A stretch of DNA of 64,000 nt from Gaiellasilicea sp037721555 (lineage in GTDB: Bacteria > Actinomycetota > Thermoleophilia > Gaiellales > Gaiellaceae): contig JBBJOI010000008.1 in assembly GCA_037721555.1 (NCBI GenBank), positions 56,761-120,760 of the forward strand, written 5' to 3'. The translations under genes and the position numbers were made by a program. The notes below the pieces were generated by a model, which saw nothing but the letters and a program-made list of their open reading frames with translations, made no database searches and was not told the DNA's origin. This document shows, in pieces, positions 1 through 8,007 of the stretch (the first letter of the stretch is position 1; the number at the start of each line of letters is the position of its first letter).

Positions 1-82
1 GCTGCGGCTGACGCCGCCGCTCACGATCTCGGCTGATGAGGTGCGGCACGGGCTCGAGCTGCTGGAGGAGGTGCTCGCGTGA
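1..82 (+). CDS. argD: Acetylornithine aminotransferase, C-terminal end only
   Basis: The first 80 bases translate, in the frame ending in TGA at 80-82, to the tail of a class III PLP aminotransferase (LRLTPPLTIS near its start, then an acidic Leu-rich helix ending in EEVLA). That sequence is typical of the ArgD C-terminus, and the position directly before argR and argG supports ArgD over other members of the family. ArgD transfers an amino group from glutamate to N-acetylglutamate semialdehyde in arginine synthesis. The stop shares bases with the GTG start of argR (GTGA). The rest of the gene lies outside the window. Confidence 0.75.
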   Translation, partial: LRLTPPLTISADEVRHGLELLEEVLA

Positions 83-540
83 ACAAGTTCGAGCGCCAGG
101 GCGCGATCTTGCGCCTCGTCCGGGCGCAGGAGCTGTCGACGCAGGCCGATCTCGCACGCGCACTGAGCGAGCAGGGGCTGGAGGCGGTGCAGGCGACGAT
201 CTCCCGCGACATCGCCCAGCTCGGCCTCGTGAAGGTGCGCGGCCCGCAGGGCCGGCTCGTCTATTCCCTTCCCGGCGCAGCGGATCTCGATCGCCTGAGC
301 GAGCTGACGTCGGCGCTCCGCCGGCTCGTCGTCGGGCTGGAGCCGACCGGCAACCTCGTCGTCATTCGCACGGCACCGGGCAACGCGAACGCGCTCGGGC
401 GCGCCTTCGACGACGCCGACCTGCCCGAGGTCGCCGGCTGTGTGGCCGGCGACGACACGATCTTCGTCGCGGCGCGTGAGGGCACGACGGGCTCCGAGCT
501 CGCTCAAGGGCTTCGACACCACCTGGAAGGAGACACGTAG
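79..540 (+). CDS. argR: Arginine repressor ArgR
   Basis: A 153-residue protein of normal ArgR length. Residues 1-65 form the winged-helix DNA-binding domain; the recognition helix motif QATISRDI is at 38-45. The C-terminal hexamerisation and arginine-binding domain carries GNANALGRAF (101-110) and GDDT (124-127), both hallmarks of the family. With arginine as co-repressor it would bind ARG boxes and repress this operon. The GTG start at 79 overlaps the argD stop by 4 bp and argG begins 2 bp after its stop, so all are probably co-transcribed. Confidence 0.95.
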   Translation: MNKFERQGAILRLVRAQELSTQADLARALSEQGLEAVQATISRDIAQLGLVKVRGPQGRLVYSLPGAADLDRLSELTSALRRLVVGLEPTGNLVVIRTAPGNANALGRAFDDADLPEVAGCVAGDDTIFVAAREGTTGSELAQGLRHHLEGDT

Positions 541-542
541 CG

Positions 543-1760
543 ATGGGGTCATTAGGGGCAAGGACAGCAGTGCTCGCCTATTCGGGCGGGCTCGACACGA
601 GCTGCGCGATCGCGTGGCTGAAGGAGGATTACGGCTTCGACGAGGTCGTGGCGGTGCTGGTGGATGTTGGGCAGGACGCCGATTTCGAGCCGGCGATCGC
701 GCGCGGGTACGCGGCCGGCGCGACCGAAGTCGTGCTCGTCGACCGGAAAGACGCCTTCGCAGACGACCAGGTGGCCAAGGCGCTTCTCACGAACGCGCTC
801 TACGAAGGGAAGTACCCGCTCGTGTCGGCCCTCTCGCGGCCGGTGATCGCCGAGAGCGTCGCCGGCATAGCGGAGGAGCTCGGCGCGGAAGCCGTCGTGC
901 ACGGCTGCACGGGCAAGGGAAACGACCAGCTCCGCTTCGAGCTCGCCTTCAAGGCGCGCTATCCCGGCGTGAAGGTGATTGCGCCGCTGCGCGACAAGAT
1001 CTGGACGCGCGACGAAGAGATTGCCTTCGCGGAAGCCCGCGGCATCCCTGTCGAGGCGAAGGCGGAGAAGCCGTTCTCGGTCGACGACAACCTCGTCGGT
1101 CGCGCGATCGAAGCGGGCGTGCTCGAGGACCCCTGGGCGGCGCCGCCCGAGGACGCCTTCGAGCTGACCGGCTCGCCGCTCGAGGCGCCCCCGGCGACGG
1201 AGGTCGTGATCGGCTTCGAGTGCGGCCTTCCGGTCTCCATCGACGGCGAGCAGCTCTCGCTGGCGGAGCTCCTCGCATCGCTGAACGCTCTCGCCGGCCC
1301 GTACGGGATCGGTCGGATCGACATGATCGAGAACCGCGCTGTGGGGATCAAGAGCAGGGAGCTGTACGAGGCGCCGGCCGCGATGACGCTGATCGAGGCG
1401 CACGGCGCGCTTGAGGATCTCGTGCTCACGAAAGCCGAGCTCGACCTCAAGCGGGAGCTCTCTGCCAAGTGGGCGCAGCTCGTCTACGAGGGCCTCTGGT
1501 TCAGCCCGGTACGCGAGGCGATCGACGCCTTCGTTGCGACGACTCAACTGTTCGTGACGGGGGAGGTGCGCGTGCGGCTCGGGCCGGGCGCGGCCACCGT
1601 CACCGGGCGGCGCTCGGAGTTCGCGCTCTACGCGGAGACACTCGCTTCCTACGGCGCGGGCGAGACTTTCCCGCACGCGGCCGCCGAGGGTTTCATCACG
1701 GTGAGCGCGCTCGAGACCGAGCTGGCGGCGGCGCGCGAGCGGAAGGTCGCGCTGGCGTGA
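543..1760 (+). CDS. argG: Argininosuccinate synthase
   Basis: 405 residues, the usual length. The N-terminal adenylate-binding PP-loop SGGLDTS lies at 14-20, and the conserved GCTGKGNDQ segment follows around 120. The enzyme joins citrulline and aspartate using ATP to give argininosuccinate, the penultimate step of arginine synthesis, in the cytoplasm. ATG at 543 is 2 bp after the argR stop. The argH GTG start overlaps the TGA here (GTGA at 1757-1760), indicating translational coupling. Confidence 0.97.
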   Translation: MGSLGARTAVLAYSGGLDTSCAIAWLKEDYGFDEVVAVLVDVGQDADFEPAIARGYAAGATEVVLVDRKDAFADDQVAKALLTNALYEGKYPLVSALSRPVIAESVAGIAEELGAEAVVHGCTGKGNDQLRFELAFKARYPGVKVIAPLRDKIWTRDEEIAFAEARGIPVEAKAEKPFSVDDNLVGRAIEAGVLEDPWAAPPEDAFELTGSPLEAPPATEVVIGFECGLPVSIDGEQLSLAELLASLNALAGPYGIGRIDMIENRAVGIKSRELYEAPAAMTLIEAHGALEDLVLTKAELDLKRELSAKWAQLVYEGLWFSPVREAIDAFVATTQLFVTGEVRVRLGPGAATVTGRRSEFALYAETLASYGAGETFPHAAAEGFITVSALETELAAARERKVALA

Positions 1761-2977
1761 CGCTCTGGGCCGGGAGGGTTGGCGGCGAGCTCGCCCCGGC
1801 CGTCTGGGACTTCCTCCGCGCCGACGATGCGGAGCTCCTGCCGTACGACTGCGAGGCGACGCTGGTGCATGCGCGGCGGCTTGCCGCGGGCGGAATCCTG
1901 TCTGCGGAGGAGCTCGAGGAGGCGCGCGTCGGGCTCGCTGCGATCGCGGCTGGCGGCGTGGTCGAGGAGAGCGACGAGGACGTTCACTCGGCGATCGAGC
2001 GGCTGCTCGGCCCGGTCGGGCGCAAGCTGCACGCCGGCCGCTCGCGGAACGATCAGGTGGCCGCCGCGTTCCGGCTCTACGTCACCGACGCTTGCGCGGA
2101 GGCGGACGAGGCGCTGCTGGCGTTCGCCGCGGTCCTCCTCGACCGTTCCGAGGAGGAGGCGGAGACGCCGATGCCCGGCTACACGCATCTGCAGCGAGCG
2201 CAGCCCGTCACGTTCGGCCACCACCTCCTCGCGTGGGTGGAGATGCTCGAGCGCGACCGGACGCGCTTCGCGTTCGCGGCCGCCCAGGCGCGGCCCTCTC
2301 CGCTCGGCGCCGGCGCCCTCGCCGGCTCGACCTTGCGGCTTCCACCGCCGGCGGAACCGATGCGGAACTCGCTCGACGCAGTCGCGGATCGCGACTTCGC
2401 ACTCGACTATCTCTATGCAGTCGCCGTTCTCTTCGGGCACCTCTCGCGCATCGGTGAGGAGCTCTGCCTCTGGGCGAGCTCGGAGTTCGGCTTCGTTGTC
2501 CTGCCCGAGTCGGCCGCGACCGGGTCGTCGATGATGCCGCAGAAGCTGAATCCGGATGTTGCCGAGCTCGCCCGCGGCAAGGCCGGCACCGCGATCGGGC
2601 GGCTGACGGGGCTGCTCGCCGTCGTGAAGGGGCTGCCGCTCGCGTACGACCGTGACCTGCAGGAGGACAAGGCGCCCGTCTTCGCAGCTCGCCGGGACGT
2701 GGCGGGCGCCCTCGGTGCCTTGACCGTCCTCGTTCGCGAGCTCGAGCTCGACCGCGGCCGGCTCGCGGCTGCGGCCGGAGATCCGGCCGCGCTCGCCACC
2801 GACGCGGCAGAGGTGCTCGTCGCCTCCGGAGTGCCGTTCCGCGACGCGCACGAGGAGGTCGCAGCGCAGGTTCGTGCCGGGACGTTCGTGCCCCCGCCGG
2901 CAGGCGTTCGCGCAGCGCCGGGGCCGGGTGGCGCGGTGGCAGCGGTCGGGGCCGCCCGGATACGGTGGGGTCTGTGA
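1757..2977 (+). CDS. argH: Argininosuccinate lyase
   Basis: Starting at the GTG at 1757 gives 406 residues. The reading frame stays open upstream to 1469, but that stretch lies inside argG and is only a shadow. Conserved motifs are HAGRSRNDQ (92-100), the GYTHLQRAQP region (141-150) and the fumarase/lyase signature GSSMMPQKLNP (256-266). It splits argininosuccinate to arginine and fumarate. The last 30 residues are Gly/Ala/Pro-rich and poorly conserved. It is shorter than many ArgH proteins (about 460) because the C-terminal lobe is compact. Confidence 0.95.
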   Translation: MTLWAGRVGGELAPAVWDFLRADDAELLPYDCEATLVHARRLAAGGILSAEELEEARVGLAAIAAGGVVEESDEDVHSAIERLLGPVGRKLHAGRSRNDQVAAAFRLYVTDACAEADEALLAFAAVLLDRSEEEAETPMPGYTHLQRAQPVTFGHHLLAWVEMLERDRTRFAFAAAQARPSPLGAGALAGSTLRLPPPAEPMRNSLDAVADRDFALDYLYAVAVLFGHLSRIGEELCLWASSEFGFVVLPESAATGSSMMPQKLNPDVAELARGKAGTAIGRLTGLLAVVKGLPLAYDRDLQEDKAPVFAARRDVAGALGALTVLVRELELDRGRLAAAAGDPAALATDAAEVLVASGVPFRDAHEEVAAQVRAGTFVPPPAGVRAAPGPGGAVAAVGAARIRWGL

Positions 2978-3885
2978 CGCTCCCACCTCCGCTGAAGGTC
3001 GACCTCGCCGGCCGCTCGCTCGTCCGCCTGCGCGACTGGATGCCGTCAGAGCTCGACCGCGTGCTCGATCTCGCGCTCGAGCTGAAGTCCCTCCAGGCAC
3101 TGCGCGAGCCACACCGGCTGCTCGAAGGCCGAACCCTCGGCCTGCTCTTCCGTCAGAGCTCGACGCGCACCCGCGTCTCGCTCGAGGTCGCAGCAGCGCA
3201 TCTCGGTGCGACAGCCCTGTACCTCGACTGCGGGCAGCTCCAGCTCGCGCGGGGCGAGTCGATCGGAGATACCGCCCGCGTGCTCTCGCGCTACCTGGAC
3301 GCGCTCGCGATCCGCACCCACGAGCACGCGGAGGTGGAGGAGCTTGCGGCGTCGGCGACCGTGCCGGTGCTGAACGCTCTCAGTGCGGCCGCGCATCCGC
3401 TGCAGGCACTAGCCGATCTGCTCACGATCCGCGAGCGCTTTGGGGCGCTTGCAGGCGTCCGCGTCGCCTGGGTCGGCGACGGCAACAACGTCTGCGCCTC
3501 GCTCGCCGAGGGCTGCGCGGTCGTCGGCGCCGAGTTCGTTTGCGCGGCACCGGCCGGCTACGAGCCGGAGAGCAGTGCGATCGCGCTCGTCGCCGACCCG
3601 CGCGAGGCGGTCGCGGGCGCACACGTCGTCGTCACCGACGTCTGGACGAGCATGGGGGAAGAGGCCGAGCGGGAGCAGCGGCACGCGGCCTTCGCCGGCT
3701 ACACGGTCGACCACGCGCTGCTCCAGCTCGCGGATCGCGAGGCGATCGTCCTTCACTGCCTGCCCGCGCACCCGGGCGAGGAGATCGCGGCCGACGTCCT
3801 GTACGGCCCGCAGAGCGCGGTCTGGGACGAGGCCGAGAACCGCCTCCACACGTCGAAGGCCGTGCTGGCGCTCGTCGTCGCCTGA
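2965..3885 (+). CDS. argF: Ornithine carbamoyltransferase
   Basis: A protein of 306 residues with all signature motifs of the family: carbamoyl-phosphate-binding STRTR (66-70), HPLQ (144-147) and the HCLP ornithine/catalytic loop (264-267). It makes citrulline from ornithine and carbamoyl phosphate. Two GTG starts are possible: 2965, which overlaps argH by 13 bp, or 2974, which gives a GTGA overlap like the other junctions in this operon; the latter is attractive. argF sits after argH here rather than between argD and argR as in many actinobacteria. Confidence 0.96.
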   Translation: MGSVTLPPPLKVDLAGRSLVRLRDWMPSELDRVLDLALELKSLQALREPHRLLEGRTLGLLFRQSSTRTRVSLEVAAAHLGATALYLDCGQLQLARGESIGDTARVLSRYLDALAIRTHEHAEVEELAASATVPVLNALSAAAHPLQALADLLTIRERFGALAGVRVAWVGDGNNVCASLAEGCAVVGAEFVCAAPAGYEPESSAIALVADPREAVAGAHVVVTDVWTSMGEEAEREQRHAAFAGYTVDHALLQLADREAIVLHCLPAHPGEEIAADVLYGPQSAVWDEAENRLHTSKAVLALVVA

Positions 3886-3911
3886 GCGGGCGCCGGGCGG
3901 AATCGATCGAC

Positions 3912-4349
3912 CTAGGTTTCGTCCCCGTGGTTGGCCCCCACGTCCTCGATCACCTCTCCGTAGGCGCCGCCGAGCAGATCGAAGAGGGCTTGGCGTTCTG
4001 GACGCAGCGCAATCAGCACTCGGTCGAGGCGCTTCCGCCCTTCGGCCGTGACGACGACCCGTGCGACCCGCCGGTCGTCTTCGTCATGCACCCGCCGCAC
4101 GAGTCCGGTCTCTCCGGCACGATCGACCAGCTCCGTGACCGAGTGCGGCGCGAGGGACAGTTGCGCAGCTAGCTCCGTGATGCTGAGGCGCCCGGACTCG
4201 CTGCCTTTGATTATGAGGAGGAGGTCGTAGCGCTGTGGTGTGAGGCCGTTCGCCCGCGAGATTCGGTGCGTCTCGTGGAGAAAGCGTCGGAGCGCGATCC
4301 GGAATGCGGCGACGGTCTCGTAGTCGTGTTGTGAGGGCTTTGTTCGCAT
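3912..4349 (-). CDS. MarR family transcriptional regulator
   Basis: 145 residues with the MarR winged-helix architecture. The N-terminal dimerisation helix is followed by an HTH (LSITELAAQLSLAPHSVTEL, about 54-73) and the wing with the family signature DEDDRRVARV (about 89-98). It faces the RTX protein gene at 4458 across a 108-bp gap holding two similar inverted repeats (4381-4395 and 4408-4422), so it probably controls itself and that gene. The ligand is unknown. It converges on argF with 26 bp between stops. Confidence 0.9.
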   Translation of the reverse strand: MRTKPSQHDYETVAAFRIALRRFLHETHRISRANGLTPQRYDLLLIIKGSESGRLSITELAAQLSLAPHSVTELVDRAGETGLVRRVHDEDDRRVARVVVTAEGRKRLDRVLIALRPERQALFDLLGGAYGEVIEDVGANHGDET

Positions 4350-4380
4350 CCGATCAACTTTCCGCGCATGCCGTTAGATC

Positions 4381-4395
4381 GCTCGTAACACGAGC
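4381..4395. promoter_or_regulatory. Candidate MarR operator, copy 1
   Basis: Perfect inverted repeat GCTCGT-AAC-ACGAGC in the divergent promoter region between the marR-type gene and the RTX gene. A second copy lies 27 bp further on. Spacing and size fit a MarR dimer site; binding itself is inferred. Confidence 0.5.
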
Positions 4396-4407
4396 ATACT
4401 TGGTGAA

Positions 4408-4422
4408 GCTCGTACTACGAAC
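4408..4422. promoter_or_regulatory. Candidate MarR operator, copy 2
   Basis: GCTCGT-ACT-ACGAAC, one mismatch from a perfect inverted repeat and matching the left arm of copy 1 exactly. The two copies start 27 bp apart, between two and three helical turns. It is 36 bp before the RTX gene start. Confidence 0.45.
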
Positions 4423-4457
4423 CTTCTGCGGGAGCAGGAGCATAGAAGGAGGCTCTC

Positions 4458-5288
4458 ATGGAGCGAGCAGGACGCAGGACGGGTATCACCGCAGGCGCGC
4501 TGCTCCTGACCGCAGCCGCCGCCTTGTCAGGCCTGGCGGGGAGCGTCGGCGCGCAGGCGCCGCCGTTGCGCTGCTCGACGCCGACGACGACCGGCACGGC
4601 GCAGGCGGACACGCTCAACGGGACGCCGGCGGCCGATCGCATCGTCGGCGGGGCCGGCAACGACCTTCTGAATGGTTTGCAGGGTAACGACTGTCTCGAC
4701 GGAGGGATCGGGGACGATCAGCTCTCTGGCGCATCCGGGAACGATCGCCTCTTCGGCGAGGACGGCGACGACGACCTCTCCGGCGGCAGCGGCAACGATG
4801 TGATCTCGGGCGGCAATGGCTTCAACCTCATCGAAGGCGGCCTGGGCGCCGATCAGCTCCGCGGCGGACCGAGCCTCGACGACCTCAGCGGCGGCCGCGG
4901 AAACGACATCGTCTTCGGCGGCGATGGCTTCGACTACCTCTCCGGCGGCTTCGGCAACGACCAGCTGAACGGCGAGGCGGGCCTCGACGACATGGAAGGC
5001 GGCCTCGGCAACGACCGCCTCTTCGGGGCCGAGGGCGACGACCGCTTGAACGGCGGCCACGGCAACGACAACCTCGCCGGCGGCGACGGGAACGACCGCC
5101 TCGACGGCGGCGCCGGGATTGACCGCTTCGAAGCCGGCGCCGGCAACGACACGATCATCGCGGTGGACGGCGGTCCCGTGCAGGAGCGGGTCGGCTGTGG
5201 CCCCGGCCGCGACACCGTCTACGCCGACATCAACGACCGCGTCTTCGGCTGCGAGCTCATCTACCGCGTGAGGGCGTCGGTGAGGTAA
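4458..5288 (+). CDS. Secreted RTX-type calcium-binding repeat protein
   Basis: 276 residues. A signal peptide (about 1-33, hydrophobic core ending near VGAQA) precedes roughly 18 hemolysin-type nonapeptide repeats of the form GGxGNDxLxG from about 48 to 235. These wind into calcium-loaded parallel beta-rolls outside the cell. No catalytic domain is present, so it is a pure repeat protein. The C-terminal 40 residues contain two Cys (CGPGRDT and FGCELI), a common tail in secreted RTX proteins of this lineage. An AAGGAGG ribosome binding site stands 7 bp before ATG 4458. It is probably controlled by the divergent MarR. Confidence 0.85.
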   Translation: MERAGRRTGITAGALLLTAAAALSGLAGSVGAQAPPLRCSTPTTTGTAQADTLNGTPAADRIVGGAGNDLLNGLQGNDCLDGGIGDDQLSGASGNDRLFGEDGDDDLSGGSGNDVISGGNGFNLIEGGLGADQLRGGPSLDDLSGGRGNDIVFGGDGFDYLSGGFGNDQLNGEAGLDDMEGGLGNDRLFGAEGDDRLNGGHGNDNLAGGDGNDRLDGGAGIDRFEAGAGNDTIIAVDGGPVQERVGCGPGRDTVYADINDRVFGCELIYRVRASVR

Positions 5289-5355
5289 TCCGAGGATCTA
5301 TGGGGGAAGGCGCGACGCTCTCCCCATCCACGGGCGCACCAACTGCGCCTCCCAT

Positions 5356-5385
5356 GAACGTTCCACCCAGGAACGTTCCACCCAG
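5356..5385. repeat. Two tandem 15-bp repeats containing GAACGTTC
   Basis: GAACGTTCCACCCAG occurs twice head to tail (5356-5370, 5371-5385), 17 bp before the next gene. Each copy contains the palindrome GAACGTTC. It may be a regulator site or a local slippage duplication. Confidence 0.55.
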
Positions 5386-5401
5386 ACCGGAAGGAGCAAC
5401 G

Positions 5402-6445
5402 ATGAAACGCAGCATGAACCGATCGGTGTTGATAGGAGCGGCGGCAGCCGTCCTGCTCGTCCTGGCGGCAGCGGCAGGGTTCGCCGGGAGCGGCTCCGCC
5501 GCAAGTCAGGTTGCACCCTCGAACCAGAATCCGCCCACGCTCTCGGGAATGGCAGAGGTCGGAAAGACCCTCACTGCCAACAGGGGCAGCTGGAGTGGAA
5601 CGGAACCGATCAGCTACGTCTATCGGTTCCAGCGTTGCGACAAGGACGGCGGCGGCTGCTTCACCGGCGGCTCCACGACGCAGCGCATCTTCAAGGTCAC
5701 GGCTACCGACGTTGGCAAGACCATCCGTGTCCGCGTCACCGCCACCAACAGCGATGGCTCTGCGAACGCGACGTCGGTACCGACGGCGGTGGTCCGTCCC
5801 GCCGCTGCCGCCCCCGCCCCCGCCCCCCCGCAACAGCCGGCTACAGGCTGCGCGGGTAACGCGCCGCTTCAGATCGCCAACATCGCGCAGCCGGACCGCC
5901 TACTGGTCGACCAGGTGCTCCTCAGCCCCAGCGTCGTCACCCGCTCGACCCTCACGCTCACGGTGCGCGTTCACGTCTCTTGCAAGGGCAAGTCGGTCCA
6001 GGGCGCGCTCGTCGAAACCGCGGCGGTGCCGTTCAACCAGTTCTCGTCACCGGGCGAGCAAACAACCGGCTCGGACGGTTTCGCTCTGATCACGATGAAT
6101 CAGCTCGGCGGGTTTCCTGCTGCAGACCGGCAGCAACTACTCGTCCTCTTCGTCCGCGCGCGCAAGGCCGGGGAGACCCCCCCCGGCGGCATCTCGACCA
6201 CCCGCCTCGGGTCGTCCTCCGTCAACCGGAACCGCGAGCCGACCAGTCAACCTCGCGGGGCGGCGCAGCGTTTTGCTGCGCCGCCCCGCGGAATCCAAGG
6301 AGAGCATGATGAGCAGGCAAGCTTGGTGAAGGACTGCGCCGTAAAACGCGCCGTTGAGCCGAGCAGCGCGACGACGGGTCGCCCGATGCCGGCAGCCTCG
6401 CACGGCTCCCCGTCCTCGCGTAGCGCACTGGGCACGGTCAGTTAG
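5402..6445 (+). CDS. Secreted protein with Ig-like domain, function unknown
   Basis: ATG 5402 is preceded by GGAGCAACG and followed by a clear signal peptide (MKRSMNRSVLIG...AAAAGFAGSGSA); the frame is open upstream but without a better start. Residues about 40-120 form an Ig-like/fibronectin-like module (VGKTLTANRGSWSG ... DVGKTIRVRVTATN) that also occurs in the C-terminal half of the subtilase at 35756. After a Pro/Ala linker a second beta-rich domain (about 140-260) follows. The last 70 codons run straight through a 16-bp perfect hairpin and look non-coding, so the natural stop was probably lost near 6210-6250 by a small indel. The function is not recognised. Confidence 0.6.
   Translation: MKRSMNRSVLIGAAAAVLLVLAAAAGFAGSGSAASQVAPSNQNPPTLSGMAEVGKTLTANRGSWSGTEPISYVYRFQRCDKDGGGCFTGGSTTQRIFKVTATDVGKTIRVRVTATNSDGSANATSVPTAVVRPAAAAPAPAPPQQPATGCAGNAPLQIANIAQPDRLLVDQVLLSPSVVTRSTLTLTVRVHVSCKGKSVQGALVETAAVPFNQFSSPGEQTTGSDGFALITMNQLGGFPAADRQQLLVLFVRARKAGETPPGGISTTRLGSSSVNRNREPTSQPRGAAQRFAAPPRGIQGEHDEQASLVKDCAVKRAVEPSSATTGRPMPAASHGSPSSRSALGTVS
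6254..6290. terminator. Strong GC hairpin, probable terminator
   Basis: Perfect 16-bp stem (6254-6269 with 6275-6290) and a 5-nt GTTTT loop. There is no T-tract. It sits inside the nominal 3' end of the Ig-like protein gene, which argues that the true coding region ends earlier. Confidence 0.55.
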
Positions 6446-6486
6446 ACATCCCATCCTCCGGAAGGTTTGGCAGCACCTGCGGGGCG

Positions 6487-6930
6487 GCTGAAGCCCCGCT
6501 GCGCAGGCTGATCGCGCCGCTGCCGGCGTGGGCCTCGCCGCCGACCTCGCAGAATGGAGCCTCGCACAGGGCGACCAAACCCCGGACGGCGCTCATCTTT
6601 CCGGCACAGGACGGCCAGCCGTGGAGCGACAGCCAGTTCCGCAACTGGCGGGCGCGCGTCTACGTGCCCACCGCCGAGCGCGTCGGCGTCGTCTCGCCGC
6701 GTCCCTACGACCTCCGCCACGGCTTCGCCTCGTTGCTACTGCGCGAGGGTGTGAGCCCGGTCGAGATTGCGGAGGAGCTGGGCCATTCCCTCGCTACACT
6801 TCTCGCCGTCTACTCCCACGTCATCCGCCGCTACCGGGGCAAGCCGAGCAAGAGCGCGGAGCACACCATCCGGCAAGCACGGTTGTCCCAAGAGTTGCCC
6901 AACGGATGCGACCGCGACGCAGGAGGATGA
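6487..6930 (+). pseudogene. Tyrosine recombinase/integrase, frameshifted C-terminal remnant
   Basis: Homology to phage-type integrases jumps between frames: APLRRLIAPL (frame of 6490), then LAADLAEWSLAQGDQTPDGA (frame of 6528), then back to LIFPAQDGQPWSDSQFRNW and the catalytic end. The catalytic segment keeps RPYDLRHGF (Arg-His), the ELGHS histidine and the VYSHV tyrosine; the stop is at 6928-6930. The N-terminal domain and the first catalytic Arg are missing. Two compensating indels plus truncation make it inactive unless they are sequence errors. It points at tRNA-Thr 40 bp downstream, the classic arrangement of a tRNA-targeting element. Confidence 0.75.
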
Positions 6931-6969
6931 CACGATAGGCCGGATTTGCAGGCCGTCTAGGTATCACGC

Positions 6970-7042
6970 GCCGACGTAGCTCAGCTGGTAGAGCACTTCA
7001 CTCGTAATGAAGGGGTCCGCGGTTCGAGTCCGCGCGTCGGCT
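6970..7042 (+). tRNA. tRNA-Thr (anticodon CGT)
   Basis: Cloverleaf: acceptor GCCGACG/CGTCGGC, D-loop TAGCTCAGCTGGTAGAGCA, anticodon stem CTTCA/TGAAG with loop CTCGTAA, T-arm GCGG-TTCGAGT-CCGC, discriminator T. CCA is not encoded. The anticodon CGU reads ACG. It is the flank of the accessory island, next to the integrase remnant. Confidence 0.95.
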
Positions 7043-7345
7043 TACGAACGTCCTGCAAATTAGGCAATTCTGTTGTCGTGTAAGACGACACTTTGTTGTC
7101 CGCGGGTACGTCAGCTTGTGAGCGGATGTCTGATTTCCGTTTCACATACTTGCGTGGGCGGTCCAACCGCGCCGTGAAATCCTGACCGGGACTGATCGCA
7201 TCGACATCGCGGAACACATGCGGGCCAGGTGCTACGCGTGGCCTTGCGCCGCGCCCCGATCCGTCCGCTCAAAATGTTGCTTCCCTCACCGTTCGCCGAG
7301 GCCGAACTGTCCTGAGATCGTCATGAACTCGAACGCGCGATCAGG
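7043..7345. other. Intergenic DNA after tRNA-Thr, no intact gene
   Basis: This stretch is visibly richer in A and T than the rest of the window. No open frame with a start and recognisable product is seen. It reads as island debris between the tRNA and the ATP-grasp remnant. Confidence 0.5.
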
Positions 7346-7630
7346 ATGCGCCATGGAGGAAGCGGGCTACGTTCGATTCGAACCCACTGGCCAAGGTTCA
7401 TGCCCTTCTGGAAGGAACAGCGCGAACCCTGGGCCGCTGAAATGGCGGAACTCGCCGCCGCCGTCGAGGACGCAAAGAGAATCATCGCCGCCGGCATGGA
7501 TCTCGGCGGGGTCGAGTACCTCGTGAACGCGCGCACGGGCGAGGCAACTTTCTACGACGTCAACGCTCTCTCGAACCTCGTTGCAAACCTGCCGGAAGTG
7601 AGCGGCCGTCCGCCCAACCTACTTCCCTAG
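7346..7630 (+). pseudogene. Remnant resembling the C-terminus of an ATP-grasp ligase
   Basis: The last 65 codons (AAGMDLGGVEYLV, then TFYDVNALSNLVANLPEV) look like the metal-binding end of RimK/glutathione-synthetase-like ATP-grasp enzymes, where the Asp-Val-Asn-Ala-Leu-Ser segment holds the Mg ligand. No ATP-binding N-terminal part is found in any nearby frame. The start is uncertain (ATG 7346 or 7400). It is most likely a truncated leftover in the island. Assignment rests on one motif and could be wrong. Confidence 0.4.
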
Positions 7631-8006
7631 ATATCGAGTGAGGTGCGACGCGGCGGGCGAGCTTGCCGATGCTCGGAGGACGCGGGAAGCTCGGGCTCGT
7701 AGATTCCCTGCCGGTCGGCGTTCGGCAGGCCCTCCGGCTCGACGAGCCGCTGCGCGACGAGCAGGCGCAGCACCACCGCGACCGCGTCTTCCTGGGTGCG
7801 GGTGCGCGCGAGGGCGGCAACTGCTTCAGCGTGGTGCTCGCGCTCGGCCTCCGCACCGCGCGGGTACCGGGTAGCACCTTCCCTTGCTTGGTCGTCGTCG
7901 GCTGGTCGACGCACAGCCGGTACGCCCAGGCCGCCGCGCGGCCGTGGTGCTTGAGGACGACCGAGCCGAGGAACTTGATCGCCTCCGTGTCGAGCTTCGG
8001 CTGCTA
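7627..8006 (-). pseudogene. Unrecognised coding remnant, frameshifted
   Basis: Minus-strand translation gives protein-like sequence in two frames: KFLGSVVLKHHGRAAAWAYR (from about 8000 down to 7880) and then HHAEAVAALARTRTQEDAVA through LRLLVAQRLVEPEGLP to a stop at 7627. The join near 7865 needs a frameshift. The right end stops abruptly at 8006 where the transposase remnant begins, so the gene was probably cut by that insertion. The family is not recognised; the Ala/Leu-rich helices resemble a small DNA-binding or replication protein, but this is a guess. Confidence 0.35.
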
Positions 8007-8007
8007 G

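Noticed and set aside
552..1676. Long antisense ORF of 374 codons opposite argG
   Set aside because: Arg/Glu/Leu-rich shadow caused by codon bias of argG; argG is unmistakable.
2874..4172. 432-codon plus-strand ORF across argF and the MarR gene
   Set aside because: Arg/Ala-rich shadow with no domain; argF and MarR explain the DNA.
6981..7217. Minus-strand ORF ending in GLEPRTPSLRVKCSTS
   Set aside because: The end is the antisense translation of tRNA-Thr.
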